Source: Culex pipiens pallens
Lineage: Eukaryota > Arthropoda > Insecta > Diptera > Culicidae
DNA: 64,000 nucleotides
Direction: 5' to 3'
Assembly: GCF_016801865.2 (NCBI RefSeq)
Contig: NC_068939.1
Coordinates: forward strand, 43,935,114 to 43,999,113
Every line of letters begins with the position of its first letter. Position 1 is the first letter of the stretch. The position numbers were made by a program, and so were the translations under genes. Below the pieces are notes generated by a model. That model searched no databases. It was not told the DNA's origin and saw only the letters and a program-made list of their open reading frames with translations. This document shows, piece after piece, positions 1 through 10,307 of the stretch.

Positions 1-244
1 ACTTTCTTACTCGCCATTTACTAAAGTTAAGAGCTTAACACTTTTCATTTCATTTCATTATTTGGTTGCTTTAACACGCATGTATTGCGTGCGCATGTAT
101 TGCGTGTTTGTACACGAAGGGTTTTTAGGTTAAAATTTGTACCCGCCAGCAAAAACAAATGGTAAGCTAGTGTGTGTGAGATGGAGCTTAGATAGCTCTA
201 TTTATAATTCGTAAATTGATCGAGAGCTGATCGAAAAATTGATT

Positions 245-484
245 CACGCAGAAAAATAAGGCATATTTGAATCAACAAAACATTTTGTTGATTTGAAAAT
301 CAAGATTTTTGTTGAATCAACGCTAAACGTCAAAGCAACTTTTTCAAAACAAACTAAAGATTTTTGTGGAATTAAGAAAATCAAGGTTTGTTTCAACGCA
401 AAATCGGCGTTGATTATATTCAACAAAAATTTTTGTTGAATCAAACCTCGTACAGGCTGATTCTACAAAATATTTTTCTGCGTG
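245..484. mobile_element. Small MITE with CACGCAGAAAAATA ends
   Basis: A 240-bp non-coding element begins CACGCAGAAAAATA and ends with the reverse complement TATTTTTCTGCGTG. Its interior contains several short palindromes built on the words TTGTTGAA and TTCAACAA. No convincing target duplication is visible (flanks GATT and TTTG). The same terminal word recurs once near 37131, without a partner. It is probably a non-autonomous DNA transposon; the superfamily cannot be assigned. Confidence 0.6.
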
Positions 485-1595
485 TTTGTTTATAACTAGC
501 GCTTAGTATCTTTTTAAAACTAACTCATGCTCCTGTCTCGGTGACAGCTGACGATTAAATGAACTAGACCCTTTAGGTTTTTCAATCGTTTCTTCTTCAA
601 TTCAAACAGGGTAGCCAGTTTGCATTTTTTTGAAGCAAAAATTAAAAATATATGCAGCTAAATTGGTGATAATGATGTTAAGACAAAAATAAATCAACAT
701 CAGTTTAAATTTTGGGATACTTTGCAATCGGTCCTAACAATCATCTAAATCTCTATCATCAATTTGCATTTTTATCGTTTAAAAAACATATTTTCGTTGT
801 TTCTGTTAATCATTTGCTTTTTAAAACTAAGATTTCTTTCAAATAATTACAGTTAAGAAATTCAATTCATAATATTAAATTAAATATTATCAATTAATTT
901 CAATGAAATATAGAAATAAATTGATAAACTAACCTTGTTATACATGTGTTGGTGATAGCCTTGAACCGACGGCAAAGTAGGTCCAAAAACTGATCCAACG
1001 CGGCTCATTTGAAAAAAATATTTTGAATTGAGTTTTTTTCGATAATAGAATAGTTATTTCAATGGTTTAGTGATGAAAAACATAAAAGAATTAAATAAAC
1101 AACAGTTACATTGCTCGGAAACCGGACGAAATTGCTTGGTGTCAGTGCAAAACAGAAAAAATCATCAAGGTGTCGCGAGCCAAATCTGATAAGCAACGAG
1201 GCTGGAATTTTTGGACCTAATCTATGTGCTAGGAAAATGGTAGGAAAAACGAATGGCATTGGAAAAAGTGGCTGAAAAGCGGAAATAATAAAAAATGTTA
1301 ACATTTTTGGAAGAGGTAAGCTACAAAACGATCCTGCCTACACTTTCTGTTGGTTGGATTCAGTGAATTCGTACTTTAAAAACCTGAACTACCTCGATTA
1401 ATAAAAATAGGTCCAAAATAGGTACTAGGTCCAAAATAGAGTCATATACCCTACATTGGTGCAGTTGTTATCCTGAGCTGAGATATGGACTATCATTCAA
1501 CAGCTGATTTGTTCTTAATGGGGAGAGAGTTTACTCTTACTAAGGAGAACGAATTGGACAGAGAAGGAAAAAAATTGCAAAAATGACCTTCGAAA
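485..1595. other. Gene-free AT-rich stretch
   Basis: No coding region, RNA gene or well-formed inverted repeat was found. The word GGTCCAAAA recurs (about 980, 1410 and 1430), suggesting remnants of a decayed repeat. ORFs here are short and without recognisable domains. Confidence 0.5.
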
Positions 1596-1597
1596 TA

Positions 1598-1798
1598 GAG
1601 GAGAAAAGCAACTCGCGACAAAATTTTGAGGCTAGGAATTTTGACAGGTATGATTTTCATAAAGTATTCGCCTCCTTTTCTCTCCCACAGAAAACCTGGG
1701 AACGAGGTAGCTGTCAAACTAGGCAAAAATGTTAAAGTCACTCACAAAATGAACTTTGAGTGATTTGAGTTCATTTCTGACGTCACGATTTTCTCCTC
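1598..1798. mobile_element. 201-bp MITE, TA target (copy 1 of 3)
   Basis: The element starts GAGGAGAAAAGC and ends with GATTTTCTCCTC, flanked by TA on both sides (1596-1597 and 1799-1800). TA duplication is typical of Tc1/mariner-type elements. Two further copies stand head to tail at 26661-27070 and share the whole length, including the interior words TTGACAGGTATGATTTT and TTTGAGTGATTTGAGTTCA. It encodes nothing. Confidence 0.7.
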
Positions 1799-1800
1799 TA

Positions 1801-3955
1801 TAGCTAATAGATGTGGGATAGTTAGAGGAAAGGAACGAGCTTAACACTTGAAATGCAATTTTTCACTGGTCTTACTGATTGTATTAATTAGTGCAAAGTA
1901 AAGTTGATCGAGTTTGAAAAGGAAATTTTGTATATAAATGAACGTAGTTAAATAAAACTCAGATCGTCACAACCGCTAGTTTTTGAATTTGAAGGCGTTT
2001 GACAAACTTACCTTACCTATTTACAGTGTAATCCTGGGCGGAGATGTGATATTGCAAAATTCAAAATAAATTGCCTTTTCTACGCTATTTATTAGGAAAA
2101 TATATCAAAGTACAAAATCGTTGTTACAGTTTCGTTTTCACGTGTGTGTTGTTTGCTACAAGCTATAAACCATTCTATGTTAGCACTCTTTTTCAGTTTC
2201 CAGTTTGTTAAATTATAATTTTAATTGCTTTTCTCTATTGCTATTATCTTTCTCACTACATCAAAAATTGCTTTTTCATTCAACAAAATCTACCTTACTT
2301 AAATCTTATAATCATGCTACTAAGCATACTAAAACAACCCAATCCTAAGCTTCCGGCAAGAAAAAAAAAGCATCAAAAGTTTTGTCCAGCCACTTGTTCC
2401 ATTTAAAAGTAACCGGAAAACCATTTCCCGGGGTGTTTTTCGGACCTGGTCTTCCGCGTTCGTTCCAGAGCGCGCTGCACCCAAGTAAAATCTAATTAAT
2501 GTGATCAGGAAACTTTTTTTCTTCCCTACATTTTCCTGTCCTGCAGCTTGTTTAGATTCAAATTAATTGCCGGACTTTACTTAACTAAAATTAACCTCCT
2601 CGCACCCTCAAGCCTTGGGGAGGGTGCTGGCGCAAAAAAAAAGTCTCGTTACTTTCGTTCGTTCCCGCTGGCCTTTCCTGGCCGACTTTTTCTTCTTTTC
2701 TGTTTTTTCGACGACTTTGGCGAAGTGATGCTTGTTTGGGACCACTTTGGCGGAACGGAAGCCAGCTTTTAAGCATCAACTTTAACTTCTCGCAGCCGCC
2801 CCCGCCGTGCGCTGATTTATCTGGGTGCGATTAACTTGGGGAAGTGTTTTTGTTCTTGATTTTTTTTGCACTTTTTAGAGTTTTGTTTTGTTGAGGAAGT
2901 CCTTAACATGTGTCTGATGGATTTTTTGTAATTTTAAATAATAATTAGTTTGTTACATACATTATTCTCATATAAAATGCAGGTTTCATCTCCAGTTTCC
3001 ATTGAATTATTAAGCAATTTCGCAATTAAGCTCAGCAAAATAAGACAATTACATCCTCGCCTCGGTACCATTACTGCCACACCGCGATCACTGAAAGTGA
3101 TTTAAATCGCACCCAACACAGCACGGCATGGCTTCCATTAGCCCCCTTTTCCACTCAGCTGCTGTTTTCCCCCCATTTTCTCCGAAGCGCGCAAAGGATT
3201 CAACAGCGAGAGAAAGGGGATTAAAATTCTAATTATTCCTTCTTGATTTTCCAGGCGACAGCCAGACGACAATGAGTTCAACACAGCTTCAGGTCCGGCG
3301 AAACTTCAGTGTTTTCCATGAACGGGTTCTGGTTCTTGGGTACTCGGAAGGTTGGTGCATATTTGAGGTTAGGGTTTCTTTGAAAAATAAATTTGAAACT
3401 TAAAAAAACTTGAATTTTAAACTTTGTTATTGACTTTTTTTATTGTGTTTATGGAAAGTTATTTATTTTTGAATTTATATAAATTTGAACCTTAAATGTT
3501 TTTTATTTCTTACGATTGTAATTTAAAGTGATGCTAAAAATTTAAATTACGCCATCTACAAATGAATTAACTTTTTTCGAGGATTTGCAAGTCACATTTT
3601 TCTAAGACTTTTTATATAAAAAATCTCATAATTTTGTATTTGTGGATGGCACCATAAGAAAAATAACATGTTTGATATCGTTCAATACTAGGCCAAGTAA
3701 TTCCAGTTAAGTGACCAGTCTGGCACGATGTAATTCGAGCCCGTTGTTGTAATTACAAGCCTCGAATTATTAAAAGTTTGAATTACATTAGGCCAGTTAA
3801 AATGTTGTTCTAAATTTTTGTCTTCTCTTCTTATTTTTTTCCGAAACACACTTTGATGCATTTCAAAAAATGTTTTTAAGACAACAAATCGAGAAGCAAA
3901 AATTTGTGATTTTTTTAATGAAAGCTTTGATATTTAGGAAATTTTCAATATGGCC
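1801..3955. other. Gene-free stretch with a unique GC-richer island
   Basis: No gene was found. Positions 2390-2830 and 3050-3350 are GC-richer and show no repeat structure, unlike their surroundings, so they may be conserved intronic or intergenic host DNA. A weak inverted pair (about 3552 and 3640, words GCCATCTACAAAT and ATTTGTGGATGGC) may be an old MITE. Confidence 0.45.
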
Positions 3956-4310
3956 TATCCCGAGCAGACGGAAATAACTAGGAAAGGTCAGTTTTTGATA
4001 TTGTGAGAAGATCGGAATATATTATTGGGATGATCGGATTAGTTGTTAAAATAACAAAAATCAATAACAAAGATTTGTTCGAAGTATAACTTAAACTGTT
4101 ATTATGTTGCTATTGCCATAACAAAAAATAACACAGAAGGAATCATGAAGGAATAACAAGATTTGTTATTTTGTGCGGAGAGGTGGAGCAGCATAATAAC
4201 AAAAAATGTTACTAAACTTGTATGTCTCCATAACAAAAAAAGTTATTGTTTTGGTTTATTTGTAATTTGCAAATAAACCTGCAGTTGCCTTAACTCCTCT
4301 GTACTAGTCA

Positions 4311-4500
4311 GGGCTGCAGAGTCGGGTACCTCCAAGCGACTTTGAATCCATACTTTGAAGACAACTCCGACTCTGGATGCAGGATATGACGTCAACGACG
4401 ACTTCAGCTCTCCAAAAACTTCACATATTCCGACTCCAAGTAAAAGTTGCTGAAAATTAGCTGAATCCGAACTTCAACGTCAGCTCCGACTTCCTGGCTC
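4311..4500. repeat. Degenerate CTCCGACTC-type repeat
   Basis: A stretch beginning AGGGCTGCAGAGTCGG contains many imperfect copies of GACTCCGAC / AACTCCGACTC and ends near CCTGGCTCTG. This is a low-complexity module inside the older TIR element. It does not code. Confidence 0.4.
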
Positions 4501-4636
4501 TGTGAAAATAATAACAGTTTTTGTTATTCACACTTCAAAAATTCTCAATAAATAAATCAATTCCGTTAAAGAATATAACAAAATTTTAAAAAAATGAACT
4601 CTCAAAAGTTAATTTTATCGGATTAATTTTAGCTTG

Positions 4637-4851
4637 TGTTCCGGTCAACCGACCCCACTCTCCCCTTTGATGATGAACACCCCTGGGCAGGTTGACAGTT
4701 CGTTGGCGCGTGATTTGAGCGCGCGCTAAAAAAGTGTAAACAATGAGTCTTTTCGAAACACGCTACGTGATCGGACGAATAAAGGAAGGAGTTTTTAGTT
4801 TTAATCCGTCGTGTTTCATTTCCGGCCGTCCAACCGGTCCTCACTCGTACA
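4637..4851 (+). repeat. 5' LTR of BEL/Pao element
   Basis: This 215-bp direct repeat starts TGTTCCGGTC and ends CACTCGTACA, giving the usual TG...CA termini. It is one base longer than the 3' LTR (TTT versus TT in GCGTGATTTGAGCG). The likely primer-binding region starts two bases downstream with TGGTCCTTCTAG (4854). I could not name the priming tRNA. Confidence 0.92.
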
Positions 4852-4891
4852 TTTGGTCCTTCTAGTCCGGATAGTTTTGGAACCAGTGAAC

Positions 4892-6862
4892 ATGGATAAA
4901 CTGGAACGGGTCCGAAACGCGCAACTTGCGCTGGTGAAACGGGAGCTGCTGGCAGCCGAAGTGCTTGGCGAACGGAAGGCGTCCTTCGTCGAAGCAACGG
5001 ATCGGCTGGAACAGCTCAAAGCGCTCGCCGGGAAGTTCCGGCAGACACAGGACAACATTGAGCAGGAACAGGAGAATCCTGAAAGCATTGCCTCAGTGCA
5101 TGACCACCGGGAGGAATTTAATCAGGCGTATTATCCAGCGAGGAACCTCTTGGAGAAGTACATCGCGGACAACAATCCAGAAGAAACTGGTTCTTCGGCA
5201 TGTGGCCGCACGGTGGTTGACGGAAACTACAGTGAGTTGCGCGAAGCGATGCAATTATTGATGATTACTCAGCGTGCGATGATGGAGAACCAGCGATTGG
5301 CACACGTAGCAGGGGATCAAGTACCGGAAGTGCGACTTCCGGCGATTAACGTGCCGATGTTCAACGGAGAACGGAAGAATTGGATTTCCTTCAAGAACAT
5401 CTATGTGACGACAATTCATAACCGGACCGACTTGGAGGCTTCGCTGAAAATGAAATATCTAGTTTCATATGTCGACGGGTACGCGAAGCTCCTGGTCAAC
5501 TCGTATCCTATCTCCGATGCCCACTACGAGGAGGCTTGGGCTGCGCTCACGAACTACTACGACAAGAAAAAGTTCACAGTGTTCTCCCTTGTCCGGGAAT
5601 TCGTAGATCAACCGGGAGTCATCACAGCATCTACTGGCGGACTTCGCAAGCTTGTCACAACATCCGATGAGGTGCTACGTCAACTCAACGTTCTGGGAGA
5701 TGAGTTCAACGCACGGGATCCGTGGCTCATCCATCTGTTGCTGGACAAACTGGACGAAGAGACGCGCTTGTTGTGGGCACAACAGATTGTTCATGTGGAA
5801 AACCCTTCTGTGGACGACTTTCTGAAGTTCTTGAACAGCAGATGCGATGCCCTAGAGACGTGCGCGGTATTTTCGATGAAGGCGACTCCTCAAGTGACAA
5901 AGACGGAAACAGAGATGCAAGCAGTGAACAACAAGACAGTGCAGTCGCTACACTTGGCGATAGCAGCAGAAAAGTGCGCGAAATGTTCTAAGGAACATCC
6001 GGTCTATCGATGTGATGAGTTCAAGAAGATGGACATAAAATGCAAACGGAAACTAGTGATGCAGGCGAGATTGTGCTATAACTGTTTGGGGCCATCCCAC
6101 ATGGCCAAGGGATGCAGTTCAAAGTCAGTGTGCCGCACCGTGGGCTGCGGGCAACGGCATCATTCGCTGTTATGTCCACAGAGAAAACTGCAGAAGCTAT
6201 TCATCACGCCCATCCCGAATTCAAGCTCCCAACCACCACGGTCGACGCGGAAAGCACTCGTTTTGCCTACTGCAGTTATCCGCATTCGCAAAAACGACGG
6301 TAGTCTTCTCCCAGTGCGGACCCTGATCGATTCCGGCTCCGAAGCATCCTTGATCTCGGAGACTTGTTACAACAAACTCGGACTCCCTCGATCGAACGAT
6401 AAGATTGAAGTCACTGGCATGGGCGATCGGGCAGCCGGAACCGCAAACGGATTGGTGAAGCTCGTGATTTCAAACCGGTTTTCAGACGCAGCAGTTCTAC
6501 AAACAAGCGCCTACGTTGTTGGGAACCTTACTACAGCCCTACCGACACAGCAGTGTGAGATGCATCCAAAACTCTTGAACAAGCAGTTAAAGGGTTCTCT
6601 TGCTGATCCGGCGTACCATCGGCCGGGAGCCATCGACTTAGTTTTGGGAGCAGACGCCTTTCTTGCCCTTCTCCAACCAGGGCAAGTCAAAGACAACGAC
6701 GGTGTTCCAGTGGCGCAGAACACCATCTTCGGATGGGTTACTTCCGGGAATCAAGCGCGGCCGGAGGCGCCATTGCAAAAGGGAAAGATGTTATCGAATT
6801 CGCTAGGAGCTGGCCGGGCGTCACCAGTACAGCAATGCGGTCGGTGTACCGGGTCTACCTAG
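4892..6862 (+). CDS. BEL/Pao Gag with aspartic protease, truncated Pol
   Basis: This 656-residue ORF starts at the ATG at 4892 (MDKLERV). An earlier in-frame ATG at 4811 lies inside the LTR and was rejected. An N-terminal helical, glutamate-rich part is followed by a DUF1759-like Gag region (about residues 145-290) that opens with the family-typical PMFNGE motif. Cys/His knuckles follow at about 361-415, including CYNCLGPSHMAKGC. A DUF1758-type retroviral protease carries the active-site motif DSGSEASLI at about 480-488. The BEL hallmark FGWVTSGN lies near the C-terminus. The frame then runs into unrelated residues and stops 40 bp before the 3' LTR. The product would form capsid-like particles and process itself, but has no polymerase. 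No frameshift or internal stop is present. Confidence 0.93.
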   Translation: MDKLERVRNAQLALVKRELLAAEVLGERKASFVEATDRLEQLKALAGKFRQTQDNIEQEQENPESIASVHDHREEFNQAYYPARNLLEKYIADNNPEETGSSACGRTVVDGNYSELREAMQLLMITQRAMMENQRLAHVAGDQVPEVRLPAINVPMFNGERKNWISFKNIYVTTIHNRTDLEASLKMKYLVSYVDGYAKLLVNSYPISDAHYEEAWAALTNYYDKKKFTVFSLVREFVDQPGVITASTGGLRKLVTTSDEVLRQLNVLGDEFNARDPWLIHLLLDKLDEETRLLWAQQIVHVENPSVDDFLKFLNSRCDALETCAVFSMKATPQVTKTETEMQAVNNKTVQSLHLAIAAEKCAKCSKEHPVYRCDEFKKMDIKCKRKLVMQARLCYNCLGPSHMAKGCSSKSVCRTVGCGQRHHSLLCPQRKLQKLFITPIPNSSSQPPRSTRKALVLPTAVIRIRKNDGSLLPVRTLIDSGSEASLISETCYNKLGLPRSNDKIEVTGMGDRAAGTANGLVKLVISNRFSDAAVLQTSAYVVGNLTTALPTQQCEMHPKLLNKQLKGSLADPAYHRPGAIDLVLGADAFLALLQPGQVKDNDGVPVAQNTIFGWVTSGNQARPEAPLQKGKMLSNSLGAGRASPVQQCGRCTGST

Positions 6863-6886
6863 GAGATCGGTTGAGGCATTGCTGCC

Positions 6887-6902
6887 TCAAGGTGGGGGAG
6901 TA
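6887..6902 (+). promoter_or_regulatory. Polypurine tract before 3' LTR
   Basis: The purine run AAGGTGGGGGAG directly precedes the 3' LTR, where retroelements prime plus-strand DNA synthesis. Its retention shows that the signals needed in cis for reverse transcription survive although pol is missing. Confidence 0.7.
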
Positions 6903-7116
6903 TGTTCCGGTCAACCGACCCCACTCTCCCCTTTGATGATGAACACCCCTGGGCAGGTTGACAGTTCGTTGGCGCGTGATTGAGCGCGCGCTAAAAAAGT
7001 GTAAACAATGAGTCTTTTCGAAACACGCTACGTGATCGGACGAATAAAGGAAGGAGTTTTTAGTTTTAATCCGTCGTGTTTCATTTCCGGCCGTCCAACC
7101 GGTCCTCACTCGTACA
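6903..7116 (+). repeat. 3' LTR of BEL/Pao element
   Basis: This 214-bp copy of the 5' LTR starts TGTTCCGGTC and ends ACTCGTACA, immediately followed by the target duplication GCTTG. It is identical to the 5' copy except for one missing T. Confidence 0.92.
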
Positions 7117-8110
7117 GCTTGAAACCCCATTTCATGGCCAAAATAATGATCCCGACGAAATTGGTCAAAATTATCTCATAGTTCTAGCCAATTTTAGCAA
7201 AGTCCCTTAGGGGGTATATCAAATAATTAAAAAAATCAACTTCCAAAATTTCAACTTTTTAGAATAATTTTAGCTTAAGGACCCCATTTCATGGCCAAAA
7301 TAATGGCCCCGATGAAATTAGACAAAATTATCCCAAAGATCTAAACATATTTAACAAAAGAAAAAATAATGACAGATTGTGTAATGGACACTTAGAAACT
7401 TTACCATTTGTGCGATTTATGGTAATTTTATTTCTAAGTCAGTATACCGAACGGATAACAAATTTTGCTAATAGGAGAGTTTTTGAAATGTTGAATATTT
7501 CCTCTTATTAGCGTGTTATTAAACATTTTCAATATAATATCACTTCAAGACCAAATTTTGTTTTTTTTTAATCAGAAATTGTTATTATTTTTATTCTTGA
7601 AGTTGAACTTCAGGATAAAATAATGACATTTTTTGTTATTTTAACAGGATTTGTTAATGAAATATTATTAATTTTGTTACATATTACCGTCTGCCCGGGA
7701 TAATTGCAATGAAATTGTATTTTTTTTTTTTCTATTTACTCGAGAGATATCATCTTTTGTCCACTGACAGTGAAAATTTTAAGTTTTCTTCATCTGTTTT
7801 CAAGTTTAGTGCTGATTTTCTGTATTTTTCCTTGACCTTTTAATGGTTATATATTTTTTAAATCAGTCATTTTTAGTTTTGGTGGAAAAAATAAATGAGC
7901 AATTCTCTGAGATTTCGGTCATTCGATTTTTTTTTGTATTTTTTAATCCGGCTGAAACTTTTTTGGTGCCTTCGGTATGCCCAAAGAAGCCATTTTGCAT
8001 CATTAGTTTGTCCATATAATTTTCCATACAAATTTGGCAGCTGTCCATACAAAAATGATATGTGAAAATTCAAAAATCTGTATCTTTTGAACGAATTTTT
8101 TGATCGATTT

Positions 8111-8161
8111 TTTTTTTTTTTTTGTAGAGCCTTAATACCACTGCGACCAATTATAGGAATA
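8111..8161 (-). mobile_element. Short poly(A)-tailed retro-insert
   Basis: Inside the left arm of the foldback element, 51 extra bases (a T run followed by GTAGAGCCTTAATACC and onward) sit between two copies of the 12-bp word TTTGATCGATTT (8099-8110 and 8162-8173). The matching right arm near 10079-10098 has the word once and no insert. Read on the minus strand, the insert is a short sequence ending in poly(A), as expected for an extremely 5'-truncated LINE or mRNA-tail insertion. Confidence 0.6.
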
Positions 8162-8205
8162 TTTGATCGATTTGGTGTCTTTGGCAAAGTTGTAGGTATG
8201 GATAT

Positions 8206-8927
8206 TAGGATGTAACAAAAATGACTTTTTGGCGGGCATTCAAGGGTTTGTTCCAGTGGGCATACTAAGCCCAAATCCAAAATATGAGCTTGATTGGACG
8301 TAACAGGAGCTGGCGCTCCGCCCTTCAATTTTAAATGGGATTTAACCCGTAAAAAAAGATTTTTTCAAAAATGTCACTTTTTGAGGCATTTTGGCCATCA
8401 ATGCGTTTACCAAAAACATCACTGTCGTGTAGGCCAGATCCTTGCGCATCTTTTGGTATATATAACATTGACATTTGGAGCATCCTGGAGCTCGATACAG
8501 GCCTTCAAAGTTTGGCATTTTTTCGAAAAATCGGTCCTGGCAAAAAAGATATGCGTCGCGCCTCGCGACGCCCTAGACGCCATTTGATTTTGCCGGGGCC
8601 GATTTTTCGAAAAAATGACAAACTTTGAAGGCCTGTACCGAGCTCCAGGATGCTCCAAATGTCAATGTTATATATACCAAAAGATGCGCAAGGATCTGGC
8701 CTACACGACAGTGATGTTTTTGGTAAACGCATTGGTGGCCAAAATGCCTCAAAAAGTGACATTTTTGAAAAAATCTTTTTTTACGGGTTAAATCCCATTT
8801 AAAATTGAAGGGCGGAGCGCCAGCTCCTGTTACGTCCAATCAAGCTCATATTTTGGATTTGGGCTTAGTATGCCCACCGGAACAAACCCTTGAATGCCCG
8901 CCAAAAAGTAATTTTTGTTACATCCTA
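8206..8927. mobile_element. 722-bp palindromic DNA element with 8-bp target duplication
   Basis: Two arms of 361 bp are reverse complements about the centre 8566/8567 with no net indels and few mismatches; only about 20 central bases fail to pair. The ends are TAGGATGTAAC and GTTACATCCTA. The exact 8-bp repeat ATGGATAT flanks it (8198-8205 and 8928-8935). The host element's other arm (about 10047-10062) shows the unduplicated site. An 8-bp duplication with a TAG-type end fits a hAT-like, non-autonomous foldback. Confidence 0.9.
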
Positions 8928-10307
8928 ATGGATATGGACTACACTGAAAAAAAATGATGCATGGTAAAAAAATTTTTGGTGATTTTTAATTTAACTTTTT
9001 GTCACTAAAACTTGATTTGTAAAAAAACAATATTTTAAATTTTTTTTTATTTTTTGATATGTTTTTGAGGACATCAAATGCCAACTTTTCAGAAATTTCC
9101 GGAATGGGCAAAAAATCTTTGACCGAGTTATGATTTTTTTAATCAATACAGATTTTTTCAAAAAATCGAAATATTGGTCGCAAAAATTTTTCAACTTCAT
9201 TTTTCGATGTAAAATCGAATTTGCAATCAAAAAGTACTCTAGTAAATTTTTGATAAAGTGCACCGTTTCCAAGTTATAACCATTTTTAGGTAACTTTTTT
9301 GAAAATAAGTTTTTCATTTTTTAAAAATAGTGCCCATGTTTGCCCACCATTAAAAAAAAATATTTTTGAAAAGCTGAGAAAATTCTCTATATTTTGCTTT
9401 TTTGGACCTTGTTGATACGACGCTTAGTTGCTGAGATATAGCCATGCAAAGGTTTAAAAACAGGAAAATTGATGTTTTCTAAGTCCCATCCAAACAACCC
9501 ACCATTTTCTAATGTCGATATCTCAGCAACGATAGGTCCGATTTTCAATGTTAAAATATGAAACATTCGTAAAATTTTCCGATCTTTTCGAAAAAAATAT
9601 TTTCAAAAATTTAAAATCAAGACTAACATTTCAATCGGGCCAAACATTCAATATTACGCCCATTTGAAATGTTAGTCTTGATTTCAAAAAAGTTACCTAA
9701 AAATGGTTATAACTTGGAAACGGTGCATTTAATCAAAAATTTACTAAAGTACTTTTTGATTGCAAATTCGATTTTACATCGAAAAATGAATTTGAAAAAT
9801 TTTTGCGACCAATATTTCAATTTTTTGAAAAAATCTGTATTGATTCAAAAAATCATAACTCGGTCAAAGATTTTTTGCCCATTCTGGAAATTTCTGAAAA
9901 GTTGGCATTTGATGTCCTCTAAAACATATCAAAAAATAAAAAATAAATTAAAATAGTGTTTTTTTGCAAATCAAGTTTTAGTGACAAAAAGTTAAATTAA
10001 AAATCACCAATTTTTTTTTATCGTGTATCATTTTTTTTCAGTGTAGTCCATATCCATACCTACAACTTTGCCAAAGACACCAAATCGATCAAAAAATTCG
10101 TTCAAAAGATACAGATTTTTGAATTTTCACATATCATTTTTGTATGGACAGCTGCCAAATTTGTATGGAAAATTATATGGACAAACTAATGATGCAAAAT
10201 GGCTTCTTTGGGCATACCGAAGGCACCAAAAAAGTTTCAGCCGGATTAAAAAATACAAAAATTAAAATTAAAGAAAAAAGACCGATTCCGTAGAGAACTG
10301 CTCAAAT

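Larger units (their letters stand above)
4637..7116 (+). mobile_element. Non-autonomous BEL/Pao LTR retrotransposon, young insertion
   Basis: A complete but internally deleted LTR element: 5' LTR, primer-site region, one ORF (gag plus protease), purine-rich tract and 3' LTR, with an exact 5-bp target duplication GCTTG (4632-4636 and 7117-7121). The two LTRs differ by one T in a short T run. Reverse transcriptase, RNase H and integrase, normally more than 1000 further residues, are absent. It must therefore have been mobilised by enzymes from a related full-length copy. The near-identical LTRs indicate a very recent insertion. Confidence 0.93.
3958..7700. mobile_element. TIR element, TA target, split by a BEL element
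   Basis: Left end TCCCGAGCAGACGGAAATAA and right end ACCGTCTGCCCGGGA are inverted repeats, each bordered outside by TA (3956-3957 and 7701-7702), as in Tc1/mariner-like elements. The interior is AT-rich with repeated ATAACAAAAA and TTTTTGTTATT words and has no transposase. The 2.48-kb BEL/Pao insertion at 4637-7116 interrupts it, leaving about 1.26 kb of original element. A lone left-end fragment of the same family lies near 27740-27768. Confidence 0.65.
7897..10303. mobile_element. Foldback element, GAGCAATT ends, 4-bp target (copy 1)
   Basis: The ends are GAGCAATTCTCT (left) and AGAGAACTGCTC (right), with AAAT on both sides (7893-7896 and 10304-10307). Most of the element is inverted arms: 7897-8205 plus 8936-9320 pair with 9669-10303. 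The right arm lacks the part matching 9320-9600. It was interrupted by a 722-bp element (8206-8927) and a small poly(A) insert (8111-8161). Related copies lie at 41272, 51909, 57998 and 61279, all with the same ends. A 4-bp duplication is known for superfamilies such as Sola and Chapaev; no transposase is present to decide. ORFs in the arms are mirror images and not genes. Confidence 0.85.

Noticed and set aside
4811..4891. Upstream ATG of the BEL gag frame
   Set aside because: It lies within the 5' LTR and primer region; the ATG at 4892 is the first in the internal domain.
4629..4997. Minus-strand ORFs over the LTR and gag start
   Set aside because: Shadow frames of the GC-rich plus-strand gag; the same peptide recurs over the second LTR.
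8294..8839. Mirrored ORFs of 85-97 codons on both strands
   Set aside because: They are the same sequence read from both arms of the 722-bp palindrome; no start context or domain.
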